Source: Myxococcales bacterium
Lineage (GTDB): Bacteria > Myxococcota > Polyangia > Polyangiales > Polyangiaceae
Length of the DNA: 36,787 nucleotides
Assembly (NCBI GenBank): GCA_003151595.1
Contig: PLXW01000019.1
Location: forward strand, 1-36,787
Direction of reading: 5' to 3'
The notes beneath the pieces are model-generated. The model saw only the letters and a list, made by a program, of their open reading frames with translations, was not told where the DNA came from and did no database searches. Of the stretch, positions 14,821 to 22,587 are shown piece by piece; position 1 is the first letter of the stretch, and every line of letters starts with the position of its first letter. Both the position numbers and the translations under genes were made by a program.

Positions 14821-15843
14821 TCACGGCCGCTTCGCGAACGGGTTCGGCTCGGCGAGCTTCACGCCGTCGTGGCGAAGCCGCACGATCGCGCGCCTCCGCA
14901 GCTCTTGCTGCACGAGCCCGCCGTCCGCCGTCGGCGCGATCGTGAGGTACATCGTGAACGTGAGCCCGCGATCGCCCAGCGCGAAGCGGACGAACGGCGC
15001 CTGACTCTGGTCGACGCCGGGGACGTCGAGCGCGCCTTTCACTTCGCTCGCGAGCGCCGCCTCCACCGCCGCCGGATCGGAATCGAGCGCGACTTCGATC
15101 GGCGTGGCGAGGAGGAGCCGCGGGTTGGTCTGACGGAAGTTCGTGATGACGGCCTTCGAGAGCGTCGCGTTGGGGACGATGATCGTGCTCGGCGCGAGCG
15201 TGCGGAGGTGCGTCGAGCGCCACCCGATCTGATCGACGTACCCTTCCTGTCCCCCTTCGAGCCGCACGAACTCGCCCGGGCGAATCGGCTTGTCGAGCAG
15301 CAGGTACAGCCCCGCGAAGAAGTTCGACAGCGTGTCTTGAAGCGCCAGCGCCACGGCGAGCGAGCCGACGCCGAGCGCGGTGAGCGCGGGCGCGAGCGAG
15401 ATCCCGAGCGCGTCGGAGACCAGCACGGCGATGAGCGCGCAGCCCATGACCCACGTGATCGCGCGGCCGATGCCGGCGGTAGACTTCAGCTGCGGATACG
15501 TCGCGCCGTACGCCGTGATGGAGGCGAGCGCGACGCGCATGAGGACGATGACCGCGAGCGTCCCGGTGATGAACGGGAAGATGTGCTTGGTGAGCGTCTC
15601 CAGGTTCGTGGGGAGCGGGAAGAAGCGCATTCCCAGGCTCGCCATGAACAGAAACACTGCGACGCCGGCGGGGCGAGGGAGCGTTCGCGCCAGCACTTGA
15701 TGAAGGTGCGGGTCCATCGCCGCGAGGTCGCGATCGAGCCACGCCTTCAGCGCCCTCCGCGCCAGGAGGCCGCACAAGAGAGCCACGAAGAGGTAGGCGA
15801 CGATCGCCGGCCACAGCGGAAGCTCGTGCAAGAACCTCGGCAT
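14821..15843 (-). CDS. MscS-family mechanosensitive channel
   Basis: 340 residues. About four to five transmembrane helices precede the conserved pore-lining helix (GVGSLAVALALQDTLSNFFAGLYLLLDK, here described by its Gly/Ala pattern), followed by the beta domain (RPGEFVRLEGG, GYVDQIGWRSTHLRT, IIVPNATLSKAVITNF) and a short alpha/beta tail. This matches small-conductance MscS channels that release solutes on osmotic downshock; the extra N-terminal helices are common in MscS-like proteins. It lies 10 nt downstream of a kinase gene in the same direction, so a shared transcript is likely, and a -10-like box at 15853-15858 may provide a second promoter. Its stop faces the stop of the DUF4388 gene with only 19 bp between. 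Confidence 0.85.
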   Translation of the reverse strand: MPRFLHELPLWPAIVAYLFVALLCGLLARRALKAWLDRDLAAMDPHLHQVLARTLPRPAGVAVFLFMASLGMRFFPLPTNLETLTKHIFPFITGTLAVIVLMRVALASITAYGATYPQLKSTAGIGRAITWVMGCALIAVLVSDALGISLAPALTALGVGSLAVALALQDTLSNFFAGLYLLLDKPIRPGEFVRLEGGQEGYVDQIGWRSTHLRTLAPSTIIVPNATLSKAVITNFRQTNPRLLLATPIEVALDSDPAAVEAALASEVKGALDVPGVDQSQAPFVRFALGDRGLTFTMYLTIAPTADGGLVQQELRRRAIVRLRHDGVKLAEPNPFAKRP

Positions 15844-15852
15844 CGCGGCGAG

Positions 15853-15858
15853 GTTATA
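15853..15858 (-). promoter_or_regulatory. Possible internal -10 box for the MscS gene
   Basis: On the minus strand TATAAC (5 of 6 to TATAAT) overlaps the TAA stop codon of the upstream kinase and ends 9 nt before the ATG of the channel. A transcript from here would be nearly leaderless, and no Shine-Dalgarno sequence precedes the ATG. No clear -35 box was found within the kinase 3' end, so this is weak. Confidence 0.3.
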
Positions 15859-17011
15859 GCTGCATCTTCGCCGTGCGGTAGCGATCGACGAGGAAGTCGC
15901 GCAGCGTCGCCATCCGCTGCGCTCGCGCTGGCGCCTCGTGGCCCGTCACCTTCACCGCCGCGGCGTTCGCCATCTCGGCCTGCGCACGCCACTCCGGCGA
16001 CTCGGCGATGCCGAGCGCGCGACGGAACGCCTCGCCCATCTCGATCGCGGTCGCGAAGCGCTCCGACGGATCCTTCGCCAGCGCGCGCGCGAAGAGCGCG
16101 TCGAGCACGGGGGGCGCTTGCGGAACGAACGCGCGAATGGGCGGCGGCGGCGTCTCCACCTGATCGTGCCGCACCAGGAACTCGCCGCGCGTCTCGGGAT
16201 CGAACGGCGTGCGCCCGGAGAGCATCTCGTAGAGCACGATGCCCGCCGAGTAGAGATCGCTCCGCCCGTCGAGCGGCAGGCCGAGCACCTGCTCGCGGCT
16301 CATGTACGCGCCCGTGCCGGGCGTCATCACGTTCGGATCGCGCGCGACGGGCGGGTCGCTCGCGAGCTGCGCGATGCCGAGGTCGGTGACCTTCACGACG
16401 CCGTCGCGGCGAACGAGCACGTTCGAGGGCTTGATGTCGCGATGAACGAAGCCGAGCGCGTGCATGCCGGCGAGCGCGCCCAGGAGCTGCTGGAAGTAGT
16501 GCCACGCGCGCAAGAAGGGGAGCCCGGGCAACGAGCCGGGGCCGGCCAGACGCGCGCGCGCGACGTGGCGCGCGATGACGTCGGAGAGCGTGTCGCCGTC
16601 GATGTATTCCATGGCGATGGCGACGTCGTCTCCGCGATCGACCAGCGCGTAGAACGCGACGACGTTGGGGTGCGAGAGGTTCCGCATCGCCTCGGCCTCG
16701 TGCGCGAAGAGGGCGCGGAGCTCGGCCTGGGCGCGCGCGCGTGGGGTGAGCACCTTCAGCGCGACGGGGAGCGGCGGCTCGTTCGCGCGGGCAGTGCCGG
16801 GCGCATGGAAGATCCATCCACGCCACACGACCCCCATTCCCCCTTCACCGAGGCGCGCGTCGATCACGATGCGCGACTCGCCCGTGTCGATCGTCGCGCC
16901 GGGCGCGAGCACGACCGCGCTCGACCGCGGTTGGAGCGCGCCGCACCGTGGGCACACGCGCCAACCCTTCGCAATCTCTGCGCTGCATTGCGCGCACGAA
17001 GAGGACGACAC
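15854..17011 (-). CDS. Ser/Thr protein kinase with N-terminal zinc ribbon
   Basis: 385 residues from a GTG. The first 25 residues form a zinc ribbon (CAQC 6-9, CPRC 20-23). The kinase domain (about 48-345) is complete: LGEGGMGVVWRG loop, VALKVL lysine, FAHEAEAM helix-C Glu, FVHRDIKPSNVLV, KVTDLGIAQ (DLG in place of DFG, common in bacterial kinases) and GTGAYMSREQ. The remaining 40 residues are helical. No membrane segment is evident, so it is likely cytoplasmic, in contrast to the usual bacterial sensor kinases with extracellular domains; the ribbon may bind a partner or sense metal/redox (inference). It is followed after 10 nt by the MscS gene, hinting at linked control of the channel. No strong ribosome binding site precedes the GTG. 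Confidence 0.85.
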   Translation of the reverse strand: MSSSSCAQCSAEIAKGWRVCPRCGALQPRSSAVVLAPGATIDTGESRIVIDARLGEGGMGVVWRGWIFHAPGTARANEPPLPVALKVLTPRARAQAELRALFAHEAEAMRNLSHPNVVAFYALVDRGDDVAIAMEYIDGDTLSDVIARHVARARLAGPGSLPGLPFLRAWHYFQQLLGALAGMHALGFVHRDIKPSNVLVRRDGVVKVTDLGIAQLASDPPVARDPNVMTPGTGAYMSREQVLGLPLDGRSDLYSAGIVLYEMLSGRTPFDPETRGEFLVRHDQVETPPPPIRAFVPQAPPVLDALFARALAKDPSERFATAIEMGEAFRRALGIAESPEWRAQAEMANAAAVKVTGHEAPARAQRMATLRDFLVDRYRTAKMQL

Positions 17012-17076
17012 TCACGCAGAGCGTAACCCCGATCGAAGAGCGCGCGAGCGGAGGCGGGAAAATATGGGAAAATGAC

Positions 17077-18075
17077 GTGAATCGCGTGCCGTCAACGTCG
17101 CTCGCCCCCGCCCCTGACTTTCGCTACGTCGGCCTCGAGCCGTCGCCGCGCTTGGGCGCGCGCACGTGGGCCTCGCTGATCGCGACCGGCGCGACGCTGG
17201 GCGCGGGTGCGCTCCATTCGCTCGGAGCTCGTGGCGCGATCGTGGCGGCGGTGGGCGCGGGCGCGGCGGCGTTGGTGCTGCGTCGCTCGCGCGGACCGAG
17301 CGTCGGCAAGGTGAAGGCGTCGGCGGAGCGCCGCGATGCACGCGACGGCGTGGCGATGGCGATCGTTCCGTGGGGTGTGCTCGTGCAACCGGATCTCGAG
17401 CCGCGCATCTTGCGCTGGGCGGCGGTGAAGCGCGTGCAGGTGGAGATGATCCACGGGCGCGACGGAGGGACGTCCACGACGCTGTGGAGCGTCGTCACGA
17501 TCGAGACGGACCACGAGCGCTTCGCCGGGCGCGCGCCGGGAGCGATCGCGATCGAGCGGCTCATCGCGCATGTCGACGCCTACGCCGAGGAACAAGCGCA
17601 CGCGATCGCACTCGACCTCGATGGGCGGGCCGCCGCCGACGGTCCGTACGAGCCGGTCATCGAGTCGCTCCTGTCGGCCGCGCGCGCGAGCACGCTCGGC
17701 GGGCGCGGCGCCACGATGCTTGGCTTGCCTACCGGGTATCGTCGCGCGGTCGCGGGCGCGTCGAGCGAGACCCTCGACGTGCTGGGGCGCGTGCTCTGCG
17801 ATCGCGCGCCGCGCTCTCCCGATCCGCGCGCGCTCGCCGCCGTGCTCGCCGCGGAGCTCGGTGCTTCGCCGCTCGCGCGCGAGCTCCAGTCGCTCGTGCA
17901 GTCGCCGCATCCGATCGTGGCCGCGGTGGCGAAGGCCGCGGCAGGGAAGCTGGGCGTCGATGCGGCGAAGGTGGGGGCGGTGAGCGAGGTCGCGCCGTTC
18001 CTGCACGACGGTGACCTGGAGGCCTTGTCGAAGTGGGTGGCTCCCGCGAGTGCGATTTCCACTCGCGCGACCTGA
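17077..18075 (+). CDS. Unknown membrane-anchored protein
   Basis: 332 residues, family not recognised. After a short N-terminal tail (VNRVPSTSLAPAP) there are one or two hydrophobic segments rich in Gly/Ala (about 30-65), then a soluble region. Part of it (about 90-160: VAMAIVPWGVLVQPD, RILRWAAVKRVQVE, WSVVTIETDHERFAG) has the alternating beta pattern of a PH-like fold, followed by an Ala-rich helical half. The GTG at 17077 was chosen over an upstream ATG at 16948, which would overlap the divergent kinase; a GTG at 17086 is also possible. GGGAA lies about 8 nt upstream. The last codons (WVAPASAISTRAT) are written by a degenerate 21-bp tandem repeat that continues past the stop codon, so the C-terminus may have been created by repeat expansion. 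Confidence 0.6.
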   Translation: MNRVPSTSLAPAPDFRYVGLEPSPRLGARTWASLIATGATLGAGALHSLGARGAIVAAVGAGAAALVLRRSRGPSVGKVKASAERRDARDGVAMAIVPWGVLVQPDLEPRILRWAAVKRVQVEMIHGRDGGTSTTLWSVVTIETDHERFAGRAPGAIAIERLIAHVDAYAEEQAHAIALDLDGRAAADGPYEPVIESLLSAARASTLGGRGATMLGLPTGYRRAVAGASSETLDVLGRVLCDRAPRSPDPRALAAVLAAELGASPLARELQSLVQSPHPIVAAVAKAAAGKLGVDAAKVGAVSEVAPFLHDGDLEALSKWVAPASAISTRAT

Positions 18076-18159
18076 ATTTCCGCTCGCGCGAGTGACGCGG
18101 CCGCTGGCGCGATACGGATTCCCGCTCGTTGCCTACGGATTCTCCCTCACCGCATGCCA
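18034..18159. repeat. Degenerate 21-bp tandem repeat, six units
   Basis: Units begin at 18034, 18055, 18076, 18097, 18118 and 18139 with exact 21-bp spacing. The best pair (18055 and 18076) share ATTTCC(A/G)CTCGCGCGA. Unit 18097 keeps CGCTGGCGCGA, unit 18118 reads ATTCCCGCTCG, unit 18139 reads ATTCTCCCTC, and unit 18034 keeps GCTCCCGCGA in register. The array covers the end of the upstream gene (21 nt is 7 codons), the intergenic gap and the polX ATG. Two helical turns per unit would place protein-binding sites on one face of DNA; decay of a slipped repeat is equally possible. Confidence 0.6.
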
Positions 18160-19923
18160 AGCGCGGCTCGCGTCGAGCCCGAGCCCCGTCCGCAGACGAG
18201 GCGGGCGCAACGTGATAGCTCCGATCGAATCGTGGACAACGCTGCGGTCGCACGCCTCTTCGACGAGCTAGCCGATCTGCTCGAGATTGCGGGCGAGAAT
18301 CCGTTCAAGACGCGCGCGTACCGGGCGTTCGCGCAGACCGCGCGGGAACACCGGGAGCCGCTGGCCGTTCTGGCGTCGCGCGGAGAGCTCCTCGCGTTGC
18401 CGGGGGTCGGAAAAGCGATCGCCGCCAAGGTGGACGCGGCGATGCACACGGGCTCCTTCCCGGCGCTCGAGCGCGCGCGCGCGGCGGTTCCGGATTCCGT
18501 GCGGCGCCTCCTCGAAGTGCCGGGGCTCGGGCCGAAATTGGTTCGCACGCTGTGGAAAGAGGCCGGCGTCGTCTCGCTGGGCGAGCTGGCGTACGCCTGC
18601 GAGGAGAACAAGCTCGCGCACGTGACCGGCATCGGCCCGAAGCGGCAGGCGCGCGTTCACGCCGCGGTGCAGTCACTCCTCGAGAAAGGAGGCGGCGCGC
18701 TCCTGGCGACGGCGCTCGCGGCCTCGCGCGCGATCGAAGCGTTGCTGCTGGAGGCGGGAGCGACGGAGGTCACGCCGCTCGGTGCCGCACGTCGCGGCGT
18801 GGAGCTGGTGCGCGAGCTCGTCGTGCTGGTGCGCGGGATCGCGCCGAAGCGCGTGGCGGGATTGCTCGATACGCAAGACTCGCTGGGAGGAGTCCGTGCG
18901 CACCCCGCCGCGGACGGCGCCACGCTGGTGGTGCACGGGCTGTCGATTCGCGCGCGCGTCGTGGGCGAGGCCGAGTGGGTTCACGCGCTGATCACCGGCA
19001 CCGGCGACGAGCGTCACGTGGCGTGGCTCGAGTCGCACGCCGGGGGCGATCTCGCCGCGGCCTGCGCGCGCGCCAAGACCGAAGACGACGTGTACCGCGC
19101 GCTCGGTCTCCCCGTGGTGCCGCCCGAGCTCCGTGAAGGCGAGGTCACCAGCGTGCCCGCGACGCTCGTTCGCCGCGCCGACGTCCGCGGCTTCTTCCAC
19201 GTGCACACCGACTGGAGCGACGGCACGGCGCCCATTCTCGGCATGGCGCGCGCCGCGGCGCGCTCGGGCTTTCGCTACCTCGGCATCAGCGATCACTCGC
19301 GCGCCGCGGCCTACGCCAACGGCCTCGACGCCGATCGCCTGCGCGAGCAAGCGAAGGCCATCGCCATCGCGCGGCGCGAGGCTACGGGGTGCGCGATCTT
19401 CCACGGCGTCGAGGTCGACATCATGGAAGACGGCTCGCTCGATCTCGACGATGAGGTCCTCGCGTCTCTCGACTTCGTGATCGCCAGCGTGCACGCCAAG
19501 CTCTCCATGACGCACGAAGAGATGACCACGCGACTCGTGCGTGCCGTGAGCCATCCGCTCGTGACCATCCTCGGTCATCCCACGGGGCGCTTGCTCCTCG
19601 GGCGGCGCGGGTACTCGTTCGATCTCGAAGCGGTCGCGCGGGCGGCGGCGGCAAACGACACGTACCTCGAGATCAACGCCAACGCGCAGCGGCTCGACTT
19701 GAACGACACGATGGTGACGCGCGCGGCGAGCCAGGGGGCGCGCTTCGCGATCGATCCCGATGCGCACGCGGAGCACGGCATCGACGAGACAGCGCTCGGG
19801 GTCCTCGTCGCGCGCCGCGCCGGGCTCACACGCGATCGCGTGCTCAACGCGCGCGATCGCGACGAGATCTCTTCCGTGCTCGCCGAGCGCAAAGAGAAGG
19901 CCTTGGCGCGGCTGGGCCGCTAG
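18154..19923 (+). CDS. polX: PolX-type protein: helix-hairpin-helix, inactive polymerase, PHP phosphoesterase
   Basis: Family X DNA polymerase/3'-5' exonuclease layout: helical 8-kDa-like region and HhH motifs (LPGVGKAIAAKVD, VPGLGPKLVRTLW, VTGIGPKRQARV), polymerase palm, then PHP domain (from about 345). The PHP metal ligands are present: FFHVHTDWSDGT (His349, His351, Asp353), ISDHSRAA, FHGVEVDIMEDGSLD, IASVHAK, ILGHPTGRLL and DPDAHAEHG. The palm signature G-S-x-R-R-x(5)-G-D-x-D reads GAARRGVELVRELV (from 210): Ser is Ala, the first Asp is Glu and the second is Val, so nucleotide transfer is unlikely. The protein is probably a nuclease or phosphoesterase in DNA repair. The ATG at 18154 gives 589 residues; GTG at 18232 (VDNAAVARLFDELADLLEI) matches the usual family N-terminus better and gives 563. 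Neither has a good ribosome binding site. Confidence 0.85.
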   Translation: MPSAARVEPEPRPQTRRAQRDSSDRIVDNAAVARLFDELADLLEIAGENPFKTRAYRAFAQTAREHREPLAVLASRGELLALPGVGKAIAAKVDAAMHTGSFPALERARAAVPDSVRRLLEVPGLGPKLVRTLWKEAGVVSLGELAYACEENKLAHVTGIGPKRQARVHAAVQSLLEKGGGALLATALAASRAIEALLLEAGATEVTPLGAARRGVELVRELVVLVRGIAPKRVAGLLDTQDSLGGVRAHPAADGATLVVHGLSIRARVVGEAEWVHALITGTGDERHVAWLESHAGGDLAAACARAKTEDDVYRALGLPVVPPELREGEVTSVPATLVRRADVRGFFHVHTDWSDGTAPILGMARAAARSGFRYLGISDHSRAAAYANGLDADRLREQAKAIAIARREATGCAIFHGVEVDIMEDGSLDLDDEVLASLDFVIASVHAKLSMTHEEMTTRLVRAVSHPLVTILGHPTGRLLLGRRGYSFDLEAVARAAAANDTYLEINANAQRLDLNDTMVTRAASQGARFAIDPDAHAEHGIDETALGVLVARRAGLTRDRVLNARDRDEISSVLAERKEKALARLGR

Positions 19924-19925
19924 CG

Positions 19926-19952
19926 CGCCACGCGGCGCCACCGAGCGTGGCG
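19926..19952 (+). terminator. Hairpin just after polX
   Basis: An 8-bp perfect inverted repeat, CGCCACGC (19926-19933) and GCGTGGCG (19945-19952) with an 11-nt loop, starts 3 nt after the polX stop. There is no T-run after it, so it may slow polymerase or protect the 3' end without being a full intrinsic terminator. The rest of the 189-bp gap before the lipoprotein gene shows no gene, only the sigma-54 promoter. Confidence 0.4.
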
Positions 19953-20071
19953 ATTCTGCGGTCGCGTTACCGCCCTCCACCGTTGCGGTGCTCGCTCCGC
20001 GACGCGTACTTCCTGCGCCGATCGCGCGATTCGCCTCGTTCACGCGCTCTCGCGCCCGCTCGCGCTGGGCG

Positions 20072-20087
20072 TGGCACCGCGCTTGCT
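20072..20087 (+). promoter_or_regulatory. Sigma-54 (RpoN) -24/-12 promoter
   Basis: TGGCACCGCGCTTGCT matches the consensus TGGCAC-N5-TTGCW at every defined position, with GG and GC exactly 10 bp apart. The expected transcription start is near 20098, about 15 nt before the ATG at 20113 and just upstream of the AGAGGA ribosome binding site. Position and match both support real use for the two lipoprotein genes that follow. Such promoters need an enhancer-binding ATPase; none is encoded in this window, and its site upstream was not identified. Confidence 0.75.
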
Positions 20088-20112
20088 CAGCACCCTGGCG
20101 AAAGAGGACCCA

Positions 20113-20580
20113 ATGAAACTCCCGCTCACTTCGACAGTCATGATCGCGCTCGGCGTTGCCGGCTGCGCGAGCTACCCGATGCCGGCTCAGCACATGGCGG
20201 ACGCCGAAGCCGCGACCCGCAGCGCGAACGAGCTCGGCGCCAACGGCAGCGCTCAAGGCCAGCTGCACCTGCGCCTCGCGAACGAAGAGATCACGCAGGC
20301 CAAAGCACTCATCGCCAACGGCGACAACGAGCGCGCGGACTACGTGCTCACGCGCGCCAAGGCCGACGCCGAGCTCGCCCTCGCGGAAGCGAAGAACGCC
20401 ACCGCGCAGCAAGACGCGATCAAGGCAGGCGCGAAAATCACCGATCTCCGCACGGGCGGCACGCCGGTCAATGCGTCGATCACGACGACCTCGAGCGCGA
20501 CGGTCAATCCGTCGGTGCCCGCGCAGCCGACGACGACGACCATGACCACGCAGACCACGTCCACGGGAGGCCAGAAATGA
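20113..20580 (+). CDS. DUF4398-type lipoprotein
   Basis: 155 residues. The signal peptide ends in a lipobox VAGC with Cys18 as the lipidated residue; the next residues (ASYP) lack Asp at +2, which favours outer-membrane sorting where Lol rules apply. The middle (about 25-105) is Ala-rich and helical with regularly spaced charged residues (QLHLRLANEEITQAKALI, YVLTRAKADAELALAEAK), the pattern of DUF4398. The C-terminal 45 residues are Thr/Ser/Pro-rich and probably disordered. The ATG at 20113 was chosen because it starts the signal peptide and has AGAGGA upstream; an in-frame ATG at 20071 overlaps the sigma-54 promoter. The stop overlaps the ATG of the OmpA-family gene (ATGA). Confidence 0.8.
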   Translation: MKLPLTSTVMIALGVAGCASYPMPAQHMADAEAATRSANELGANGSAQGQLHLRLANEEITQAKALIANGDNERADYVLTRAKADAELALAEAKNATAQQDAIKAGAKITDLRTGGTPVNASITTTSSATVNPSVPAQPTTTTMTTQTTSTGGQK

Positions 20581-21449
20581 AAACGCAACTCCTCTTCATC
20601 CCGGCTCTCCTCGGCATCTTCGCCGTCGCTTGCGCCAGCACCGAGCCGCAAGAGCTCATGAACGCGCACTCGGCGTACGACCGCGCCGCGCACGGACCGG
20701 CCGCGCAGCTCGCGCCCGCCGACCTCCACACCGCGCAGGAGCAGCTGAACGTCGCGCAGGGGTCCTTCGACAAGGACGGCGACACGCAGACGACGCGCGA
20801 TCTCGCGTACGCCGCGCAGCGAAAAGCGGAGCTCGCGGAGGTTCGCGCGAACCAGGCAGCCGCCGCGCAGCAGGCTGCCGACGCGAAGGCGCAGCTCGAC
20901 TCCATGAAGGACCAGCAAGTGAAGCTGACGTCCGCCGAGCTCTCGAACACGCGCCAGCAGCTTCAGGCGACCGGCCAGGCGCTCGCCATGTCGGAGCAGC
21001 AGAAGGCGGACGCCGAGAAGCGCGCACGTCAGGCCGCGGCCGACCTCGCGCGGATCGCGTCGGTGAAGCAGGAAGCCCGCGGGATGGTCATCACCCTCTC
21101 GGGCGGCGTTCTCTTCGTCTCGGCGAAGTACGACCTGCTCCCGCAGGCGCAGGCGAAGCTGAGCGACGTCGCCAACGTCCTCACCAAGCAGGACCCGGAC
21201 TCGAAGATCGTCGTGCAGGGCTACACGGACTCGCAAGGGGCCGCGAGCTTCAACCAGGAGCTCTCGCAGCACCGCGCGGAAGCCGTTCGCACGTACCTCG
21301 TGGCGCACGGAATCTCGTCGGACCGCATCACGGCGCAGGGCTTCGGCCCGGCGAACCCCGTGGCCGACAACGCCTCGCCCGAAGGCCGCGCGGACAATCG
21401 CCGCGTCGAGATCATCGTCCAGAACGGCGGCGCATCGAGCACGAACTAG
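20577..21449 (+). CDS. OmpA-family peptidoglycan-binding lipoprotein with DUF4398-like N-terminus
   Basis: 290 residues. The signal peptide ends at AVAC (Cys19). A DUF4398-like, Ala/Gln-rich coiled-coil region (about 25-160) resembles the preceding lipoprotein, and is followed by a C-terminal OmpA domain (about 165-280): VVQGYTDSQG, ELSQHRAEAVRTYL, GISSDRITAQGFG, and GRADNRRVEIIV with the Asp and Arg that hold diaminopimelate. The layout tethers outer membrane to peptidoglycan, with the coiled coil as a spacer. The shared N-terminal domain and the 4-nt overlap suggest the two lipoproteins form a pair. Both are expected to be driven by the sigma-54 promoter at 20072 and ended by the hairpin at 21476. 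Confidence 0.85.
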   Translation: MKTQLLFIPALLGIFAVACASTEPQELMNAHSAYDRAAHGPAAQLAPADLHTAQEQLNVAQGSFDKDGDTQTTRDLAYAAQRKAELAEVRANQAAAAQQAADAKAQLDSMKDQQVKLTSAELSNTRQQLQATGQALAMSEQQKADAEKRARQAAADLARIASVKQEARGMVITLSGGVLFVSAKYDLLPQAQAKLSDVANVLTKQDPDSKIVVQGYTDSQGAASFNQELSQHRAEAVRTYLVAHGISSDRITAQGFGPANPVADNASPEGRADNRRVEIIVQNGGASSTN

Positions 21450-21475
21450 CTTCGTCTCTTTCGCTTCGAATGAAT

Positions 21476-21510
21476 GCCCCGCCGCGCCCAAAAGGTGCCG
21501 CGGGGCGTTT
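21476..21510 (+). terminator. Intrinsic terminator after the OmpA-family gene
   Basis: The stem is GCCCCGC (21476-21482) paired with GCGGGGC (21500-21506), one C-C mismatch, then inner stem GCGCC/GGTGC with a CAAAA loop, followed by GTTT. That gives 12 pairs in a 31-nt hairpin. It separates the lipoprotein operon from the pseudouridine synthase gene, whose GTG lies 19 nt downstream. The T-run is short, so efficiency is uncertain. Confidence 0.7.
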
Positions 21511-21528
21511 CCGTGGTACAGGCTCGCC

Positions 21529-22464
21529 GTGGAAACCAGCGCAACGACCGAGTTGACCGTGACCGAGCCGCTCGACGGCGCACGCCTGGACAAGGCTGCC
21601 GTCGCGCTCGCCGAGGGGAAGCTGTCGCGCGCGCGGGTGAAAAAGGCCATCGAAGCCGGCGAAGTGAAGGTGAACGGGCACCATCGCGCGAAGGGGGCGC
21701 TCGTCGCCAAAGGGGACGTCATCACCATCGAGGCGGAGCTCGGCGCCGACGAGGCGGCGAAGGCCGAGCCGGGAGCGCCGCTGGTCGTGCGCTTCGAGTC
21801 GAAGGCCGTCGTCGTGGTCGACAAGCCCGCCGGTCAGCCGACCGCGCCGCTGCGCGCCGGCGAGATGGGGACGCTGGCGAACGCGCTGGTCGCGAAGTAC
21901 CCGGAGCTCGCGGGCGTCGGGTATTCGCCGAAGGAGCCCGGGCTGTTGCACCGCCTCGACACCGATACGTCGGGGCTCGTCGTGGTCGCACGGAGCGCCG
22001 AAGCGTTCGAACAGCTCAAGGACGCGCTCAAGGACGGGCGCATCACGAAGAAGTACCTGCTCGTCTGCGCGAGCGACGGCCTGGCCGACGACGGGACGAT
22101 CGCCTTCCCGCTGGCGAGCCATCCGAAGGATCAGCGCCGCGTGCTGGCGTGCGTGCACCCGCGCGACGTCATGCGCTACGCGCCGCGCCCGGCGGAGACG
22201 AAGTTCCGCGTCGTGTCGCGCAACGCGGAGTGGGCGCTCGTCGAGGCCGACGTGTCGAAGGCGCTGCGTCACCAGATCCGCGCGCACTTCGCGGCCATCG
22301 AGCACCCGCTCGTGGGCGACGTGCTCTACGGCGGGCCGAAGATCGAGGGGCTCGGGCGTCACGCGCTGCATGCGTCGCACGTGAAGTTCGCCGGCGACCC
22401 GGAGCTCGCGTTCGACGTGGAGTCCGCGCTGCCCGAGGAGCTCGCGCGGATCGTCGCGTCGTGA
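21529..22464 (+). CDS. RluA-family pseudouridine synthase
   Basis: 311 residues from a GTG. An N-terminal S4 RNA-binding domain (about 15-75: GARLDKAAVALAEGKLSRARVK, KVNGHHRAK) precedes the catalytic domain. The catalytic Asp144 is in LLHRLDTDTSGLVVVAR, preceded by VVVDKPAGQPTAP; the typical RITKKYLLVC and KALRHQIRAHFAAIEHPLVGD motifs are also present. It converts uridine to pseudouridine in rRNA, tRNA or both; among RluA, RluC and RluD the target cannot be fixed from motifs, though the S4 domain fits RluC/RluD better than RluA itself. The nearest ATG is not upstream, and the reading frame starts naturally at this GTG. The following gene starts about 120 nt later in the same direction. Confidence 0.88.
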   Translation: METSATTELTVTEPLDGARLDKAAVALAEGKLSRARVKKAIEAGEVKVNGHHRAKGALVAKGDVITIEAELGADEAAKAEPGAPLVVRFESKAVVVVDKPAGQPTAPLRAGEMGTLANALVAKYPELAGVGYSPKEPGLLHRLDTDTSGLVVVARSAEAFEQLKDALKDGRITKKYLLVCASDGLADDGTIAFPLASHPKDQRRVLACVHPRDVMRYAPRPAETKFRVVSRNAEWALVEADVSKALRHQIRAHFAAIEHPLVGDVLYGGPKIEGLGRHALHASHVKFAGDPELAFDVESALPEELARIVAS

Positions 22465-22587
22465 CTCAGGCACGGGCTCGCTTCGCGCGGGTCGCGCCGG
22501 CCGGGCGAAACTTGACCGCCGGGGCGCCCGCCGTTACGGCCAAAGGGCGGAATCGCCGCTCTCCGCCGCGCGTTTCGCATTGAAGTC

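Noticed and set aside
22512..22540. TTGACC-N17-TACGGC before the NAGPA-like gene
   Set aside because: The -35 is good but the -10 matches TATAAT at only two positions.
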